Below are positions 13,960-25,553 of a DNA stretch of 64,000 nucleotides, piece by piece; the stretch's first letter is position 1; each line of letters starts with the position of its first letter. This stretch comes from Lycorma delicatula (lineage: Eukaryota; Arthropoda; Insecta; Hemiptera; Fulgoridae), in assembly GCF_047948215.1 (NCBI RefSeq), contig NC_134455.1:168312575-168376574 (forward strand), in the 5' to 3' direction. The notes beneath the pieces were generated by a model. It did no database searches. It was not told the DNA's origin and saw only the letters and a list, made by a program, of their open reading frames with translations. A program made the translations under genes and the position numbers.

Positions 13960-14213
13960 GTACAGGTAAATGTAGTTACCACTGTCAGCTTGTCAGGCCT
14001 GACGTAGCTGCAGACGGGTAGTGCAATGTAATTGTAAAAGTACCGGCAAATATGTTGTCTGGAGCGGACTCAGGTTGACCATTCAGACGTGGGGTTAATT
14101 GAAACCCAATCACCAAATAATGCCGGTATTCACAGTATAATATTCAAATCCATATAAAGCAGTTGTAAGCAACTGCCTTTACAAGGATCGAAACTTAGAA
14201 CTTTCGACTTCGA
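13960..14213 (-). mobile_element. Body and tail of a tRNA-derived SINE (family A, copy 1)
   Basis: On the minus strand this segment matches the body of the copy at 45.1-45.4 kb. It carries the shared core GGTTTCAATTAACC, the ACCGG..TTTGGTG region and the AGGCAGTT region that follows the B box. The B-box position here reads GTTTCGATCC. Its 5' tRNA-like half is not adjacent but lies at 14,981-15,032. The two halves fit together at CAGCTGATT/TCGAAGTC, as in the uninterrupted copy. The 3' half (13,960-14,075) differs from the other two copies, so it may be a subfamily. Confidence 0.65.
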
Positions 14214-14214
14214 T

Positions 14215-14980
14215 TCTTCTTTTTTAACTTTATAAAAAAAATTTCACAGTTCCACAATTTAATAACAAAAAATATTCCTTACGCAGTAGGAAATGATGTA
14301 AAGTACCTCTGCCGTATACTAAAGGAGGTATAAAACAACGATGAAGTACAGCATTAAAAATCTAATTTAAAATAACAAAATTGCCATCTGGTATACGTCA
14401 AACGATATGAATGGACGACACACATAATCAGATATTTGAATAGAGATGCACGGCCTTCAAAAATAGCAAGACAGGAAAACGTCGTTATATCGTTCCCTAA
14501 AGTAGTATTTTGAATGTTAGCTCCTAGCTTAAATGGTAGCAATCCATTCACTTTGTTGACAAAACAGACAAGATTGTCAGAAACAACGCGATTTGTAAAA
14601 GAAAGCCGCAAACAGCCTCTTTTGCCGCACTATCAGCGCGCTCATTGCCTGAAATTCTAATGTGGCTGGGGATCCAGCAGAAGCTCTCAACTGTGTTACG
14701 CTGAGTCATTTAAGAAATAATAGACTGTATTTCACGAACAACAGGGTGTTTGGAGTACATGTCGCTAATCACTTGCAAAGCACTCGTGGGATGTGAACAG
14801 ACAAATACAATTATACGTAATTAACAGATATGTACATAATACTTGTTGATGTATTGGACCAATTACATGTAAGGTCTTATTAATAGCGTACAGTTCTGCG
14901 ACGAAAACACTGACGAGTTTGGGATGGCCAGTGCCAACCACAAAAACACAACCAACATTATCGTGTTTAGAGCCGTCGAG
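14215..14980 (-). pseudogene. 5'-truncated non-LTR retrotransposon: RNase H and C-terminus of ORF2
   Basis: The minus strand can be read across several frames as an RNase H domain. The first acidic motif is LDGSKHDNVGCVFV (about 14,980-14,940). The second is VAELYAINKTL (about 14,910-14,875). The third region reads CSHPTSALQVISD, where a TDS/SDS-type Asp is expected, so a catalytic Asp has become His. It continues with MYSKHPVVREIQSIIS. The fourth motif, SGNERADSAAK, follows CWIPSHIRI (about 14,680-14,615). A C-terminal tail (TNRVVSDNLV, then SCLAIFEGRASLFKYL) follows. RNase H in these elements degrades the RNA strand of the RNA:DNA hybrid during target-primed reverse transcription. Frameshifts and stops are frequent. 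A short T/A-rich 3' segment ends against the SINE body, which suggests insertion into the SINE. Confidence 0.8.
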
Positions 14981-15032
14981 AATCAGCTGATTTTGCGATG
15001 ACGAGTTTAACCACTAGAATATCCCGGCGGGT
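14981..15032 (-). mobile_element. tRNA-like head of the split SINE (family A, copy 1)
   Basis: On the minus strand this reads CCCGCCGGGATATTCTAGTG, then GTTAAACTCGTCATCGC and AAAATCAGCTGATT. It corresponds to the head of the copy ending at 45,404, including a TTCTAGTGG A-box-like segment. It stops exactly where the retrotransposon remnant begins, and the matching continuation lies at 14,213. The A-box part is a tRNA-derived internal RNA polymerase III promoter. Confidence 0.65.
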
Positions 15033-15194
15033 TAATTTAGACACAAGGTAATAAAATATATTGAGATTTATTAAAAAAAAAAAAATAATAATAATAAGTA
15101 CAGTAGTATAAATCGGTCACATTTCTTCACGTCTACCGTGTAATTAGTAACAGTCTAGTAATACTACTGACTTTTCTATTAAATTTGAACAGGA

Positions 15195-15475
15195 TTTAAA
15201 AAGTTTGTTCTGTGTAAGAAAATCAATCGAATTATATATTTTTAGACTTTTTCTGTTAATATTAAATGTAATGGGCCAACATTTTATATATACATCAAAA
15301 AAAGGTCAAAATTAAATCGGATCAACAGATCATTGGCTAACAGACATCTTGGAACAATCTGTATTGCAGCAGCAAATATATTTCTATATTAAGAATATCT
15401 ATTTTATTTGAAACTAACTACTTTCATTTAATCTTTTTTAGGTACTGTTTTTTAAGGTGCGCTTTTTAGTTAAAA
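15195..15475 (+). repeat. Diverged local duplication, copy 1
   Basis: About 280 bases match 15,727-15,990 at an offset of 532 bases, with scattered substitutions and small indels. Shared blocks include GTAAGAAAATCAATCGAATTA, TTTTTCTGTTAATATTAAAT, ATCGGATCAACAGA and ACATCTTGGAACA. In one frame both copies can be read as a similar peptide containing IGSTDH..DILEQSV. Copy 1 has an in-frame stop just before that motif. Confidence 0.85.
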
Positions 15476-15726
15476 ATTAGATTATGTTGTTTAATAAAGA
15501 TATTTAGAATGATTATTGTTAGTTTTTTAACAAAAAAAAAATGCTGACTAGATACGATATGAGTGACTAGATATGCTGACCAAGTACGTCAGGATGATCT
15601 GGATAGTCTACTTAACACAATTTTCAGTTTATTACCGTAAAATTCTGTTTACTGAAAATCGAAAATCTGTATTTAATGAATCACGCCTGGCCCGTTAGGA
15701 TTGTTTGATCCGGCTGGAATCTCTGT

Positions 15727-15990
15727 TAATAGATCTCGTTCTACGTAAGAAAATCAATCGAATTATGTTTGTTTATACTTTTTCTGTTAATATTAAATAT
15801 GTAATGGACCAAAATTTTGCATATACATCAAAAAATGGTCCAAATGAAATCGGATCAACAGACCATCCGTTAATAGACATCTTGGAACAGTCTGTGTAGT
15901 GTAGCCGCAAATATATTCCTATAGTAAGATTTTTTTTTATTTGAAACGAACTGGTTTCATTTAAATTTTTTTTTAGGTAAAATTATTTTA
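15727..15990 (+). repeat. Diverged local duplication, copy 2
   Basis: Second copy of the 15,195-15,475 unit. In this copy the peptide frame is open for 64 codons (15,705-15,899), including NGPNEIGSTDHPLIDILEQS. I do not recognise the peptide. The shared block could be a fragment of an unidentified repeat. The spacer holds imperfect short repeats of ATGCTGACTAGATA type at about 15,541-15,580. Confidence 0.85.
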
Positions 15991-16049
15991 AATGTACATT
16001 TAATTTTATATTACATCTAATTTTGCATAAATGTATAGAAACTTTTAGT

Positions 16050-16700
16050 CATATTCTGTAAATACACTGAACGGTGGCTATTACTTGATTAACAACAGGA
16101 TATAAGCCTGGGTTTGAAATATGTAATATCAATATAATTTTATTTTATTAAATTCGTAAAGAGGAGTTTTTTTTTACTTCTGTAATTAAAATTCTTGTCA
16201 ATATAATCTGTTAAATATACTTAAAGTTTAATTTTACATAAATATACAGAATTGACTATATCATCAGCAAACCACTCCAACCATGTATCATGGGACAACC
16301 TAGGATCAGTATTAGTTATAATAAATTTGTAGATTAACATCGAAATAAATGATGATAAATATTTTCATTTTTTTTGGATAAAATTATTTAATATGTATAC
16401 AGCAAGATGTCATTTTACAAAAGTATAATTAGGCATTTTCTGGAAAAATAAATTGAAATCCTAAGAGGTTAACTTAATTCAATAAAAGTCAAGAAACGTT
16501 TTACGTTTTGAAACTGGCATGGGAATAATAAATCCAGACAGTTTGTTCGAAGAAATATTACAATATTGGCGACAGCTAAACACCTGAAAACATAGTAAAC
16601 GTACGTAGAATTAGCGTCAAATAAAAAATACGTACATATGGTGCGCTAAATTGTTAAGAAACTGATTGTCATTCTGTACTTTCTTAAAACTTATTTTTAT
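16050..16700. other. AT-rich non-coding stretch
   Basis: No gene or clear repeat recognised. It lies between the duplicated block and the open frame that begins at 17,075 on the minus strand. Confidence 0.5.
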
Positions 16701-16714
16701 TTTTTTTTACTTCA

Positions 16715-17075
16715 TTATCTGTTTATTATTTTCCCTTTTAAGAAAATTTGTATTTCCCATACAATTTTATTAATAAATAAATTATTATCTACCTCACCAT
16801 CACTCTCAAAAATATTGAACTCGTTTAAAAATAAGTGTGATTCCTTTTCTAAAAAATTTATCGATTTGCGGGATATCGAAATTAGGATAACATATTTTCC
16901 CACCGGAGGTACTCTTTTTTAATAGTGACTTCCTTCTTCATACTTTATGGAATAAAACTGTACTTCTGCAAAGTTTTCACTTGAACATAGTTCATTAAAA
17001 GTCTGTAACGATTTGTTATTAGATGGTAGCACATAGCGTCGTTTAACTTCTTCAAAAATCTTTTTTAAAAAGCTT
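16715..17075 (-). pseudogene. Unrecognised minus-strand reading frame with one stop
   Basis: From about 17,075 down to 16,715 the minus strand holds one frame of roughly 118 codons broken by a single stop. Before the stop it reads KIFEEVKRRYVLPSNNK, then SLQTFNELCSSENFAEVQFY. After the stop it reads KRVPPVGKYVILIS, then INFLEKESHLFLNEF and ESDGEVDNNLFINKIVW. The balanced mix of charged and hydrophobic residues looks more protein-like than the Phe/Leu/Tyr-rich chance frames elsewhere. I do not recognise a family. A decayed transposase fragment, such as hAT, is one guess. No start, splice or poly(A) signal supports a functional gene, and chance remains possible. Confidence 0.3.
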
Positions 17076-17079
17076 ATAT

Positions 17080-18525
17080 TGTAATTCTATTTTTTATGCG
17101 ATTGGTTGAGCATGAGTACATGTTCCATTTTTCGCAGTAATAATTAAAAGGTTTGTACTCCTTGACTTATGACTCAGAAGATGAACTTTAGATATATAAT
17201 TTGGAAGATATACCTAAGAGGGATCCTCTGTCAATCTTTTATTAACATGATCGCATAATTAGTTGCTAGTTCCTTTTTGTGATTCTCTTTGGTATTTTCT
17301 GTCGGGTTTATTTTTATATATTTATGCACATAAAGAAGAAAATATCTAGCGATTACGTAAAATTTATTTGGAATAACTAAAAAATAATTTCATTACAATT
17401 ATTCGTAATTATTTCTCCGCCATAGAAGATAAGCCGGTTGTATTTTTATTAAATAATTGACAGGTAAAAACAGCTTTAAAAGTGTTTAATTTATTGATTC
17501 AAACAAGTAATTAAACGAGATGTCACGATATACCTTTTAAATTGTGACCTTATCACTCACTTACAATAACTCTTAGGAGATCGTTTAAAGAATAGAAGAC
17601 AGTATTACTTCTCTTTGGTAGTCAGAACAATAGGACAGGTTTTGTATTTTAGCCTTGATTTGTTGCGCACCTGTTATACTGTTAAACGTCGGGCAGATCA
17701 TGAAATATTGTGGGGAACGTGACATTGATTGTAAGAGACGTATCACGATATAAGTGATTTACTCGGCATATTTATAACCAATAAAATTGTTAACTTAATT
17801 TCCGTTCTGTTTTTATCTGTAATATTCATTCTAACTTCTTTCGGTTCGTTATTCTATTAGATTTCGTTCAAGAAACAATCGTTTTGAGGAGTTATATGTT
17901 CAGGGTAATTGTTTTTAAGTAAACTAAATAATTGACCGCTTTTAAAAAATATCATACCCTGGAACTCTTAAATACAGAGTACAATCACTTTAATTAAATT
18001 AAACGAAGTTATATTTTTTTTAATTTTCCGTATGGAGTGATTAAATATATTCAAAATGCTTGCAAATCTGAAAAGCCTGTAACATTTAACTTTCTACAGA
18101 CAAGTCCGCTTGTTTGGTCTAAAAAGATTTCAAAAAATAGTTAAATAAACAGCTTTTACCGTTGTAAAATAAAAAAAATATAATTCTACCAAGCTATCAG
18201 CTTGGTATTAATTGCAATGTTATACAATACATTAAAAATGTATCATGTCGATTTTATATTTATACTCGTATATTTCACAGAAAAATGTAGCACGTAGAAC
18301 TATGCTTCAACACGTAGTTGAAAAGAACTTTAAATACTCAAAATTGTATGGTTTAATTATAGACTGTTGAAAAGTATTTCGTAAAAAGACTAATAAAATG
18401 TATGTAAAAATGTACCAAACAGATTTATTTAGTTGAAAACACAGCATAATAAATCGAGCATTAAAATAATTTAAAAGATTAAAACAATTTTTTCACAATT
18501 TTTATGGTGTCTGAGGTGTTTTTCA
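17080..18525. other. AT-rich non-coding stretch
   Basis: No recognisable gene, RNA or mobile element. A short inverted repeat (ACCAAGCTATCAGCTTGGT) lies at about 18,188-18,206. Confidence 0.5.
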
Positions 18526-18531
18526 ATTAAT

Positions 18532-19740
18532 CTAATACTCTTCATCTGTTTCTGAAGAAGACAGTATTGCTTGTGATGCCATTGATGCACTGTTATATGC
18601 TATACAACACTCGGTACCATCTGTTGTTCGACTAACTTCCTGTAAGTCATTTCTGAAGCTCTTTAAAAATGGTTTTACATTTTACAAAATTCCAGACTTC
18701 ACCATCCATTGTACTACGAGTGAAATCGGAGGTCTTTCTGTTTTTCAGGTGGTATGTACGTACGATGATCCATCATGCATCCATAACGTATTCTGTGTTT
18801 TACTGCCTTTGAAAGTTTTATTCAAAAACACATCTAGAAACTTAATTTCAGATTTAATCGTTGCCAAAATCGTTTTTATTCCTTTTTTAAGTTTTTCTTT
18901 TACTCTATTAGTTATATATGTCTTAAAACTGTCCAAAATCCAAAATTAACGTCTCTTTTTTAAAGAAACCAATTCTGTTCCAAATTGTTATAACTCAGTC
19001 TAAACGAAGTTTTTCTTTCATCCACCCTTCTCCTGGACGTGAACAATTACATCTTGTGGAAACACTTTCTTCGGGTAGTTTTTTGTTTGATAACCACCTA
19101 TTGAAATAACTAGTGAACACGGCCGAGCAGTAATCGAGAGCATAACCGCTCAATTTTTTTTGGTCGTGTCATGCTGATTTATGACAAAAATTTGGCAGTT
19201 TTTTTTTTTAATGCTCGGGTCATTGACATGTCAAAAGTCATTGTGAAATGTTCTAAAATGCATTGATCCTTCCTAATTTGAAACGAGCCATAGTCGTGCG
19301 TATGCATCATTTATAATTTAAATCGATGAAACTGGATAATTTTATTTTCATACTCATGAGGTAAATGCAGTGCCAGAGTAGTTCTTCGAATCAGAAAGCT
19401 CGTCGCGAAGAAACCGTATATACTAACTTAGATCGGCATGAAGTCGCCGGTCTAAATTGGTGTGTGAAGGTTTCCAGATGCTTAGCGATTCTCTAGATTG
19501 AATCTATAAAATTGCATTAGTAGCAGCAAAACCTTACTCTTTTAACCTTTATAAAGTTACCGGCTGGTTTTCTACCTCCGGAAACTTAGCTTTTTTTACC
19601 ACGGAAAGAGCGCCGATCACGAGTAGTAAACTCTTTATTCTTTTTTTTTTTCCTAACATTAGTTTTCGGTACGTCAAATGCGGCGGGATTAACACTTCTT
19701 CTTCGTATTTTATTACGGATATTTAAAATTTGCCGTGTAA
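18532..19740 (-). pseudogene. pogo/Tigger (CENP-B-like) transposase remnant
   Basis: On the minus strand, broken by many stops and shifts, motifs of a pogo-type DDE transposase appear in the expected order. Near 19,700 there is an N-terminal helix-turn-helix-like AAFDVPKTNVRKKK. Near 19,600 comes KKAKFPEVENQ, resembling the CENP-B DNA-binding spacing. Near 19,060-19,020 comes FPQDVIVHVQEKGWM, and near 18,945 LILDFGQF, which holds the second Asp. Near 18,840 comes FLDVFLNKTFK, matching the usual LQPLDV..NKPFK with the third Asp kept and the preceding Gln-Pro lost. The C-terminus follows with VVQWMVKSG, KPFLKSF and DGTECC (about 18,735-18,590). The family excises and reinserts DNA at TA sites. 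The first Asp motif could not be read. Terminal inverted repeats were not found. Confidence 0.72.
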
Positions 19741-19759
19741 TACAAAGGAAATGTTCTTC

Positions 19760-20115
19760 CACGAAAATATAATCTGTCTATTCACAACACAAATGAACTA
19801 ATGTAGAAACAAGATTAACAACGGTGGCATGTGGTCAAACTGGTCCCGTTCATAGCTTGCTTGCAGTTTAATAGCATTGTACGACAGCTATTGCCTATTT
19901 CCTAGTCGTACGTATATTTTTTTTACAAAACATGTCTTTTTTTATAGATGTGTACCATCGAGATGCTACATGATGCGTATGTAACGCTTACCTAACTTTC
20001 GTAAAAAAATCTAAAGAAAAAAGAGTGCACTACACACGCGAAGATAGGATAAAAATTAATATTCCGAGAGAAAAAAATTAAAAATAAAAATAAATAAAAA
20101 AGTAAGTAAAAGTTA
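19760..20115. other. AT-rich non-coding stretch
   Basis: No recognisable gene. It is bounded by the pogo remnant on the left and a compound microsatellite on the right. Confidence 0.5.
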
Positions 20116-20117
20116 AA

Positions 20118-20184
20118 ATATATATATATATATATATATACACACGAATATATGTGCGCGCGCGCGTGTGTGTGTGTGTGTGTG
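20118..20184. repeat. Compound (AT)n...(GC)n(TG)n microsatellite
   Basis: (AT)n at 20,118-20,140 is followed by CACACG, a short (GC)n at about 20,154-20,166 and (TG)n to 20,184. The alternating GC/TG part is a sequence type that favours left-handed DNA. Confidence 0.93.
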
Positions 20185-20619
20185 AAGTAAAGTTTAGGTG
20201 CAAAATAGAACTGAGGTTGCACCCCGTGCTTTTAATAAACATATATACATATGAAAAAAAAAATATTTATATATATATATAATAAAGAATTCATGTTTAA
20301 TAATAATTAGGGTTGCTTAGAAAGTGTCACTGGTCTAGTTTTAGATGAAAAACTCCAAAATATTCTAATCATTTTTTCGTTTAAAATATCTATAATTATT
20401 ATTTTAAAACTGTAAATTTATTTAGTTTTGCTTTAAAACTATCATAATCGTTCGTTTTTCATTTTCATTATGTGTAAGATATTTTGTTAACTGGTTATGT
20501 TATTCTGTCTGATAATCTTTACACGATATAAGCGTTAATGTTTGTAAACGTTTCTATAATATAAATATATATTTTTTTTTGTACGCGTGCATGTACAAAT
20601 AAACGAGACTCATATTGTA

Positions 20620-20960
20620 GGTAGGCTGCTACAATCTGTGCCGAGATGGCGCCAGAACCGTATCGCATCCCGATAGGGTAGACGGTATTTCCATAAATTC
20701 CCCGGGGAATGTCGTGTACCTAGGTAATGAGTACAAGCGCAACTCCTCGTAGATTTACGAGCGATCGAGTATTTACTTGCCTTAAGTCATCTTTTCAAAT
20801 AATTTTCCTTAATTAATTTTGATCGTTTACCACCAAGGAAGAGAAACGAAAACCGTTCGTGCACATCGGCGTTCAATTGCTACGCACCTCGTACTGATAT
20901 ATTTATTACGTGAAACTTCTGTGCTCTTGTGTCTTGTACCTATTTCGTAGGAGTTCGTTC
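20620..20960. other. GC-balanced island without an ORF, candidate regulatory DNA
   Basis: About 340 bases are markedly less AT-rich than the flanks and have no open frame of note. It contains the perfect palindrome ATTCCCCGGGGAAT at 20,697-20,710. This carries two head-to-head GGGGAAT half sites, a form that resembles Rel/NF-kB-type sites. It could be a conserved enhancer, a non-coding exon or an old repeat. Function is inference. Confidence 0.35.
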
Positions 20961-20969
20961 CAGATATAC

Positions 20970-23900
20970 ATAATTATAAAATAATATATTTAAACCTAAT
21001 AGATTATGTACCTATGACAAATTTGTAATTCTGTAAATAAATTCAAATAATGACTAACAGAGCTTGTGGAACGATCTGAATACATCGATCGTTGTTATTA
21101 TAATCTTAATAACATGTAGATGTTTTATTTTAAGTGTACTCGTATATGACATAAACGTCATTTTATAAGTTTATTTATAATTCCTAACCTCTAATCGATT
21201 TAATCAAACCCTTGAAAACTTTGTAAATTCAGTATTATTTTCCTATTTGAAAAGAAAATTTTAAATGAATATTTAATAATTAACAATTAACCCGTCGTAC
21301 ACCTAAATGGTATGACGATGAAAGGAAATATACAAAAATATTCTTTAATTAATATGATTTTAATTTGTAGTTTAATTTAATTGTTTTTAATATAATTCTA
21401 TTCGATTATTTTAAAAATGTATTTCTTTGGCAGATGGCGGTCGAGTCACACAAATGTCTGTTATTCGACTTTTTTAAATTAACAGAACTTCAACAATAAA
21501 AATAATAAATTTATAAACATCTTTTCAAGGTTACTCTGTACATATATATACGTGTAGAGAAAGCTCAGTAGTTTTAACTTTTTATTAATTCTAACCATTT
21601 TTGTTAAATGGAACCTTGTAATTAAAAATTTACACGTCCAATATTTTTTAAGCGATCTGTTATTTTTAACCTTTACGTAATTATAAAGATTGTAATTAGG
21701 TTTTTACATTTTTAATATGTATTTTTTCCGATGTTTAATACTTCTGCACAGAACTCTGCTTCATCAGAAAGTCTTCTATAAAAGCTAATTTAAAAATATT
21801 ATTGCTATAGAGAGGTAAAAATGAATAAAGAAATTATTTTTTATTTAATCGGACACGAACAGTTATTTCATTATAGAAAGACATAATTCTATGAAATAAA
21901 ACAGTTGATTACTATGTAAGAATAATTTACTTATGTTATTAACGATTATTTTATCTTTCTTATAACAGTTTTATATATATATATTTATATCATTCAGTAT
22001 CTTCTCTTAGAAGTTTATTATTATGATTCTGTTTTTCATTTTTTATTCTTTTCCTTATGATGTTATTTAATCGTGTTTTATACGCGTTATAATATTGCAA
22101 ATAAATTATAATACTAAACAAAAAAAAAAAAGTTTTGCCTCTTAAAGTAAATTTAATTTGAAATTATTAAACTGTATATTTATTGTAAAATTCATTTATT
22201 CTACGAGTACTTATCTTTTTTTTTACGAGTACTTATCACATCACACTCTAGTGGAAAGTAGGATGTTTTTGTGTTTCTCGCGAGGTTGCCGTTCATCCCA
22301 TTCTTTATAATGGGAAATGATCAAGCATTTCCTTAGATATATTTACTGAGCTTGAAAGTTTGATACTCGGTAGCTTGAAAGTTTGACAGTTCTTTGGTAA
22401 CTAAATAATTTTTTTTCTAAATTTAAAAGAAAACATGTTACATGAATAAAACTAATCTTACTCACTGCTTTAGTAGGTGCAAATTTAAAAGCTCTGCAAC
22501 TCTGAAAACTTTTTTTTTTTAATATGTAATTAACTTATTTTAAGATATAGAACTTTATTCTTATCCAATTTGGTGATTTTTTTCATTGATAGTTAAAAAT
22601 AGTTATCTCCAGTTATTATATCTAAATGATTTTTAATAATAGTACTCAGGTTTACAACAAAAAATTAAAAAATGATCGTCTACAAAACTGTTCGTAGAAT
22701 CATATTTTTTAAGAATATCATAAGATTATTATCTTTAATCAAAAACTTTGGGAAAGTACTTAAGCCTGAAAATCGATAAATATTGCGTTTATAAATTAAT
22801 CACACCAAATCTACAAAATATAAAAAAGAAAAATTCAAAAAAGTGAAAACAAAGACGTGCCGATAAAAATTAAATAAATTTAATCCTTTCAAAAGAATTT
22901 GTTTTTTAAATTACGTACAAGTAATTTTTATTGATGTACGTGTTAAAAAAAGTTGTTTACTTGAAATAAAAACCGAAATATTTTCTATTTATATTAATTG
23001 TTGAAATAGTCAGTACTCGAACTCATTTTAGAGAAATACGTGATGCATGTTAATTACAAAACTTGATGATAAGTCCTTTAATGGTTTTTGGCAGTCAAGT
23101 CGTCAAGATGCGGACAAAAGAAAGATGAAGCGAGATCCGGTATAATTTTTATAATGACTCCTGGGAGAGATGTGTTGATTCACGCTGTCGGAGTAGTTTG
23201 AGGACAACCATTGTCTGTCAGTTTGTTTTATTACTACACCTAATCTACTGCACCTCTAACAGCCTCCACAAGAAGAAGGAAAATCAATGCTTGCCGTCTT
23301 ATCTGGCACCACCCATTTAACCCTTTAATTTAAAATACCCTTCGTGACACAGCCACTTTACGCCTTCATTTCATCAACCGGTCTTTGCTTTGAACTCTTA
23401 TTATTATCAACAGCAAGGTTACTCAGTCAGAAGTCAATGTTTCATTCCGACTTAATATCAATCGTAATAACTTAAAGCTTCTTTATCTTCATTACTTTTG
23501 TTGTTAAATTTATTTTACTATTATCTAGTCGTGAACATCTTTATTAGAAGTCTATAATACAAATGATGTACCATTTTTACCTTTTTAAATTTGCGATCGT
23601 ATTGTCCTTTTTGCGATCTAATGTCTCATTTAGTCGAAGAGAAAATAAAAATATATTCATTTTATTTTACGGAAAATATTTCCTGTGAATGTCGTTTAAA
23701 ACTAATTTTCATTAATTCTTTTCTGTTGTATATTTCTTAAACTTTTCTCGTTAAAATCTTTACTAAAAGCGTAAAGGCTACTGGTTAATGAATTTTCTTA
23801 CTTATAATTTATTAATTTCTTAGAGAATAAATCATTAAAAATTTTATTTTCATTTTAAAGAATCGAAGCCTGTTTTCATAATTTCAAAAATATTTCGTGC

Positions 23901-25030
23901 AAACGTTAACGCATTTCATTTTAATTTTATCTTTTAAATATCTTTGGTATAATATACCGAACTCAAAAAAGCTGAAAAATTATTTTTTTCCCTGAAGGCA
24001 TTCTTTGCCTTTTAACTCTATATGACGTAAGACGGATAAATTCATCCTGCAAATTAAAATTTAAAGGGGATGCTTGAAAATAACAGATAAATTGTTACAA
24101 ATTGAGAAAACAGATTAACTTGATTTACTTTTCTACGAAATATGAAGGTGTCCTGGAAAGATTATATTTTCATTGATGTAACAATGAAAATTTCAGTTTT
24201 ATATTTATTGCAAATAAGTGTCAGATTAGTAACTTTGTGTGAAATTCTCTGTTTTGCAAGAATATAAAGAACTAACTTAAAAATCATATTTGTTAAAATT
24301 AGTAAACTATAAGATTTCAGAATTATCTCGTGAAAATATACACGTACGAATAAGTAGTAAACAATTTGAGCAAAGAATACGTTGTTTTAGCTTACTTTAT
24401 ATATAATATTCAGTTGTCTTGTTGCTTAACCTGTACAGTCTGTTTTTTAAGGATTGTGATATACAAAAGGTACAGGAGGCCACAAATCCGAGTTTGGTTT
24501 CTCTGAAAGTAAAATGTCTACTGTACTCTTCGGCATACTGATATGAATAATATTACAGCTTAGTGAAGAAATAAATACGAAACCATTTCGCTCCTTACGT
24601 TTAATTAGCAATCTGGCTTGAGGTTTTGTTTTTCATAAGACTGGTTGAGACGTTTCCCGGTATCACTTATGTGGTCGCTCACAGCGATTAGGTTTTCTCT
24701 TCCGACAGACACATTTTTATCGAAATAAATTATTGTGTCTTTAGATTACATTTGTTTAAGTAGTTTTAAGATGTGTCGTACTTTAAAAACAAATCGTATG
24801 TAATTTTTAATGTAATCTGATTTGATTTGTTACTTGTATATTTCATCAAAAGCTTCTTGTTAAAACTTAGCTCTGAATTATAGGAACTATAATTATGTTC
24901 AAGTTGTAATTATAATTGATTTGAGTGTTATGTGCTACCTTTTCTAGCATTGTCAGTCTAACACTTGTTGTTGGCGCGTTTCGGAGTACTTCTATTTTCA
25001 AAACTACTTTTACAACTGAAGTGTTAAAAA
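20970..25030. other. Non-coding stretch with a second less AT-rich patch
   Basis: No gene recognised. At about 23,090-23,420 lies a less AT-rich patch with neither a convincing open frame nor transposon motifs. A similar but weaker patch lies at about 24,560-24,720. The rest is AT-rich. Confidence 0.5.
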
Positions 25031-25034
25031 GAAT

Positions 25035-25110
25035 TTTTAGCAATGCTAAAAGTAGTTATATCATTCAAGTTCTAAAAACTACTTTTAGGAGTGCTAAAAA
25101 CTATTTCACT
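25035..25110. repeat. Nested short inverted and direct repeats (CTAAAA/TTTTAG)
   Basis: TTTTAGCAATGCTAAAA at 25,035-25,051 is palindromic around one base. CTAAAAGTAGTT (25,046-25,057) pairs with AACTACTTTTAG (25,077-25,088) across a 19-base loop. A further GTGCTAAAAACTA follows. The block could fold into two mutually exclusive hairpins. No transposon end is recognised. Confidence 0.75.
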
Positions 25111-25553
25111 ATTTCCTCCGTTCTCAAAGTGTAGGTACTCCGCAAGCTTCAATTACAAATGTTAGTGTGACACTGGCAGGAAAGGTAGAAAATAACACTA
25201 ATAAATTATGATAATCCTAGCGGAAATATAAGATATTGTGACAAATAATATTTATTTTATCTATTTATTAATTTTTTTTGTTTTAATTTATTTTTTATTT
25301 TCTGTTTCAGGTATGTGATATAACCAACCAGTTGTTTATATGAATAACAATAACAGAAGAATTACGGATTGACACTCATTGTATGTACTCAAATTACATT
25401 GTTTTACAACATTAGTTGTGCATGAGCGCACGAAGCAAGTTTTCTAATAGTAATATACACGTAATATTTTAATGGTGTAGCTTGTGAAAGACGGCCGGTC
25501 ATAACAAAATTAAAAAAATCAACATAAAACCCAAGGTTGTTTATTATTCGAGG

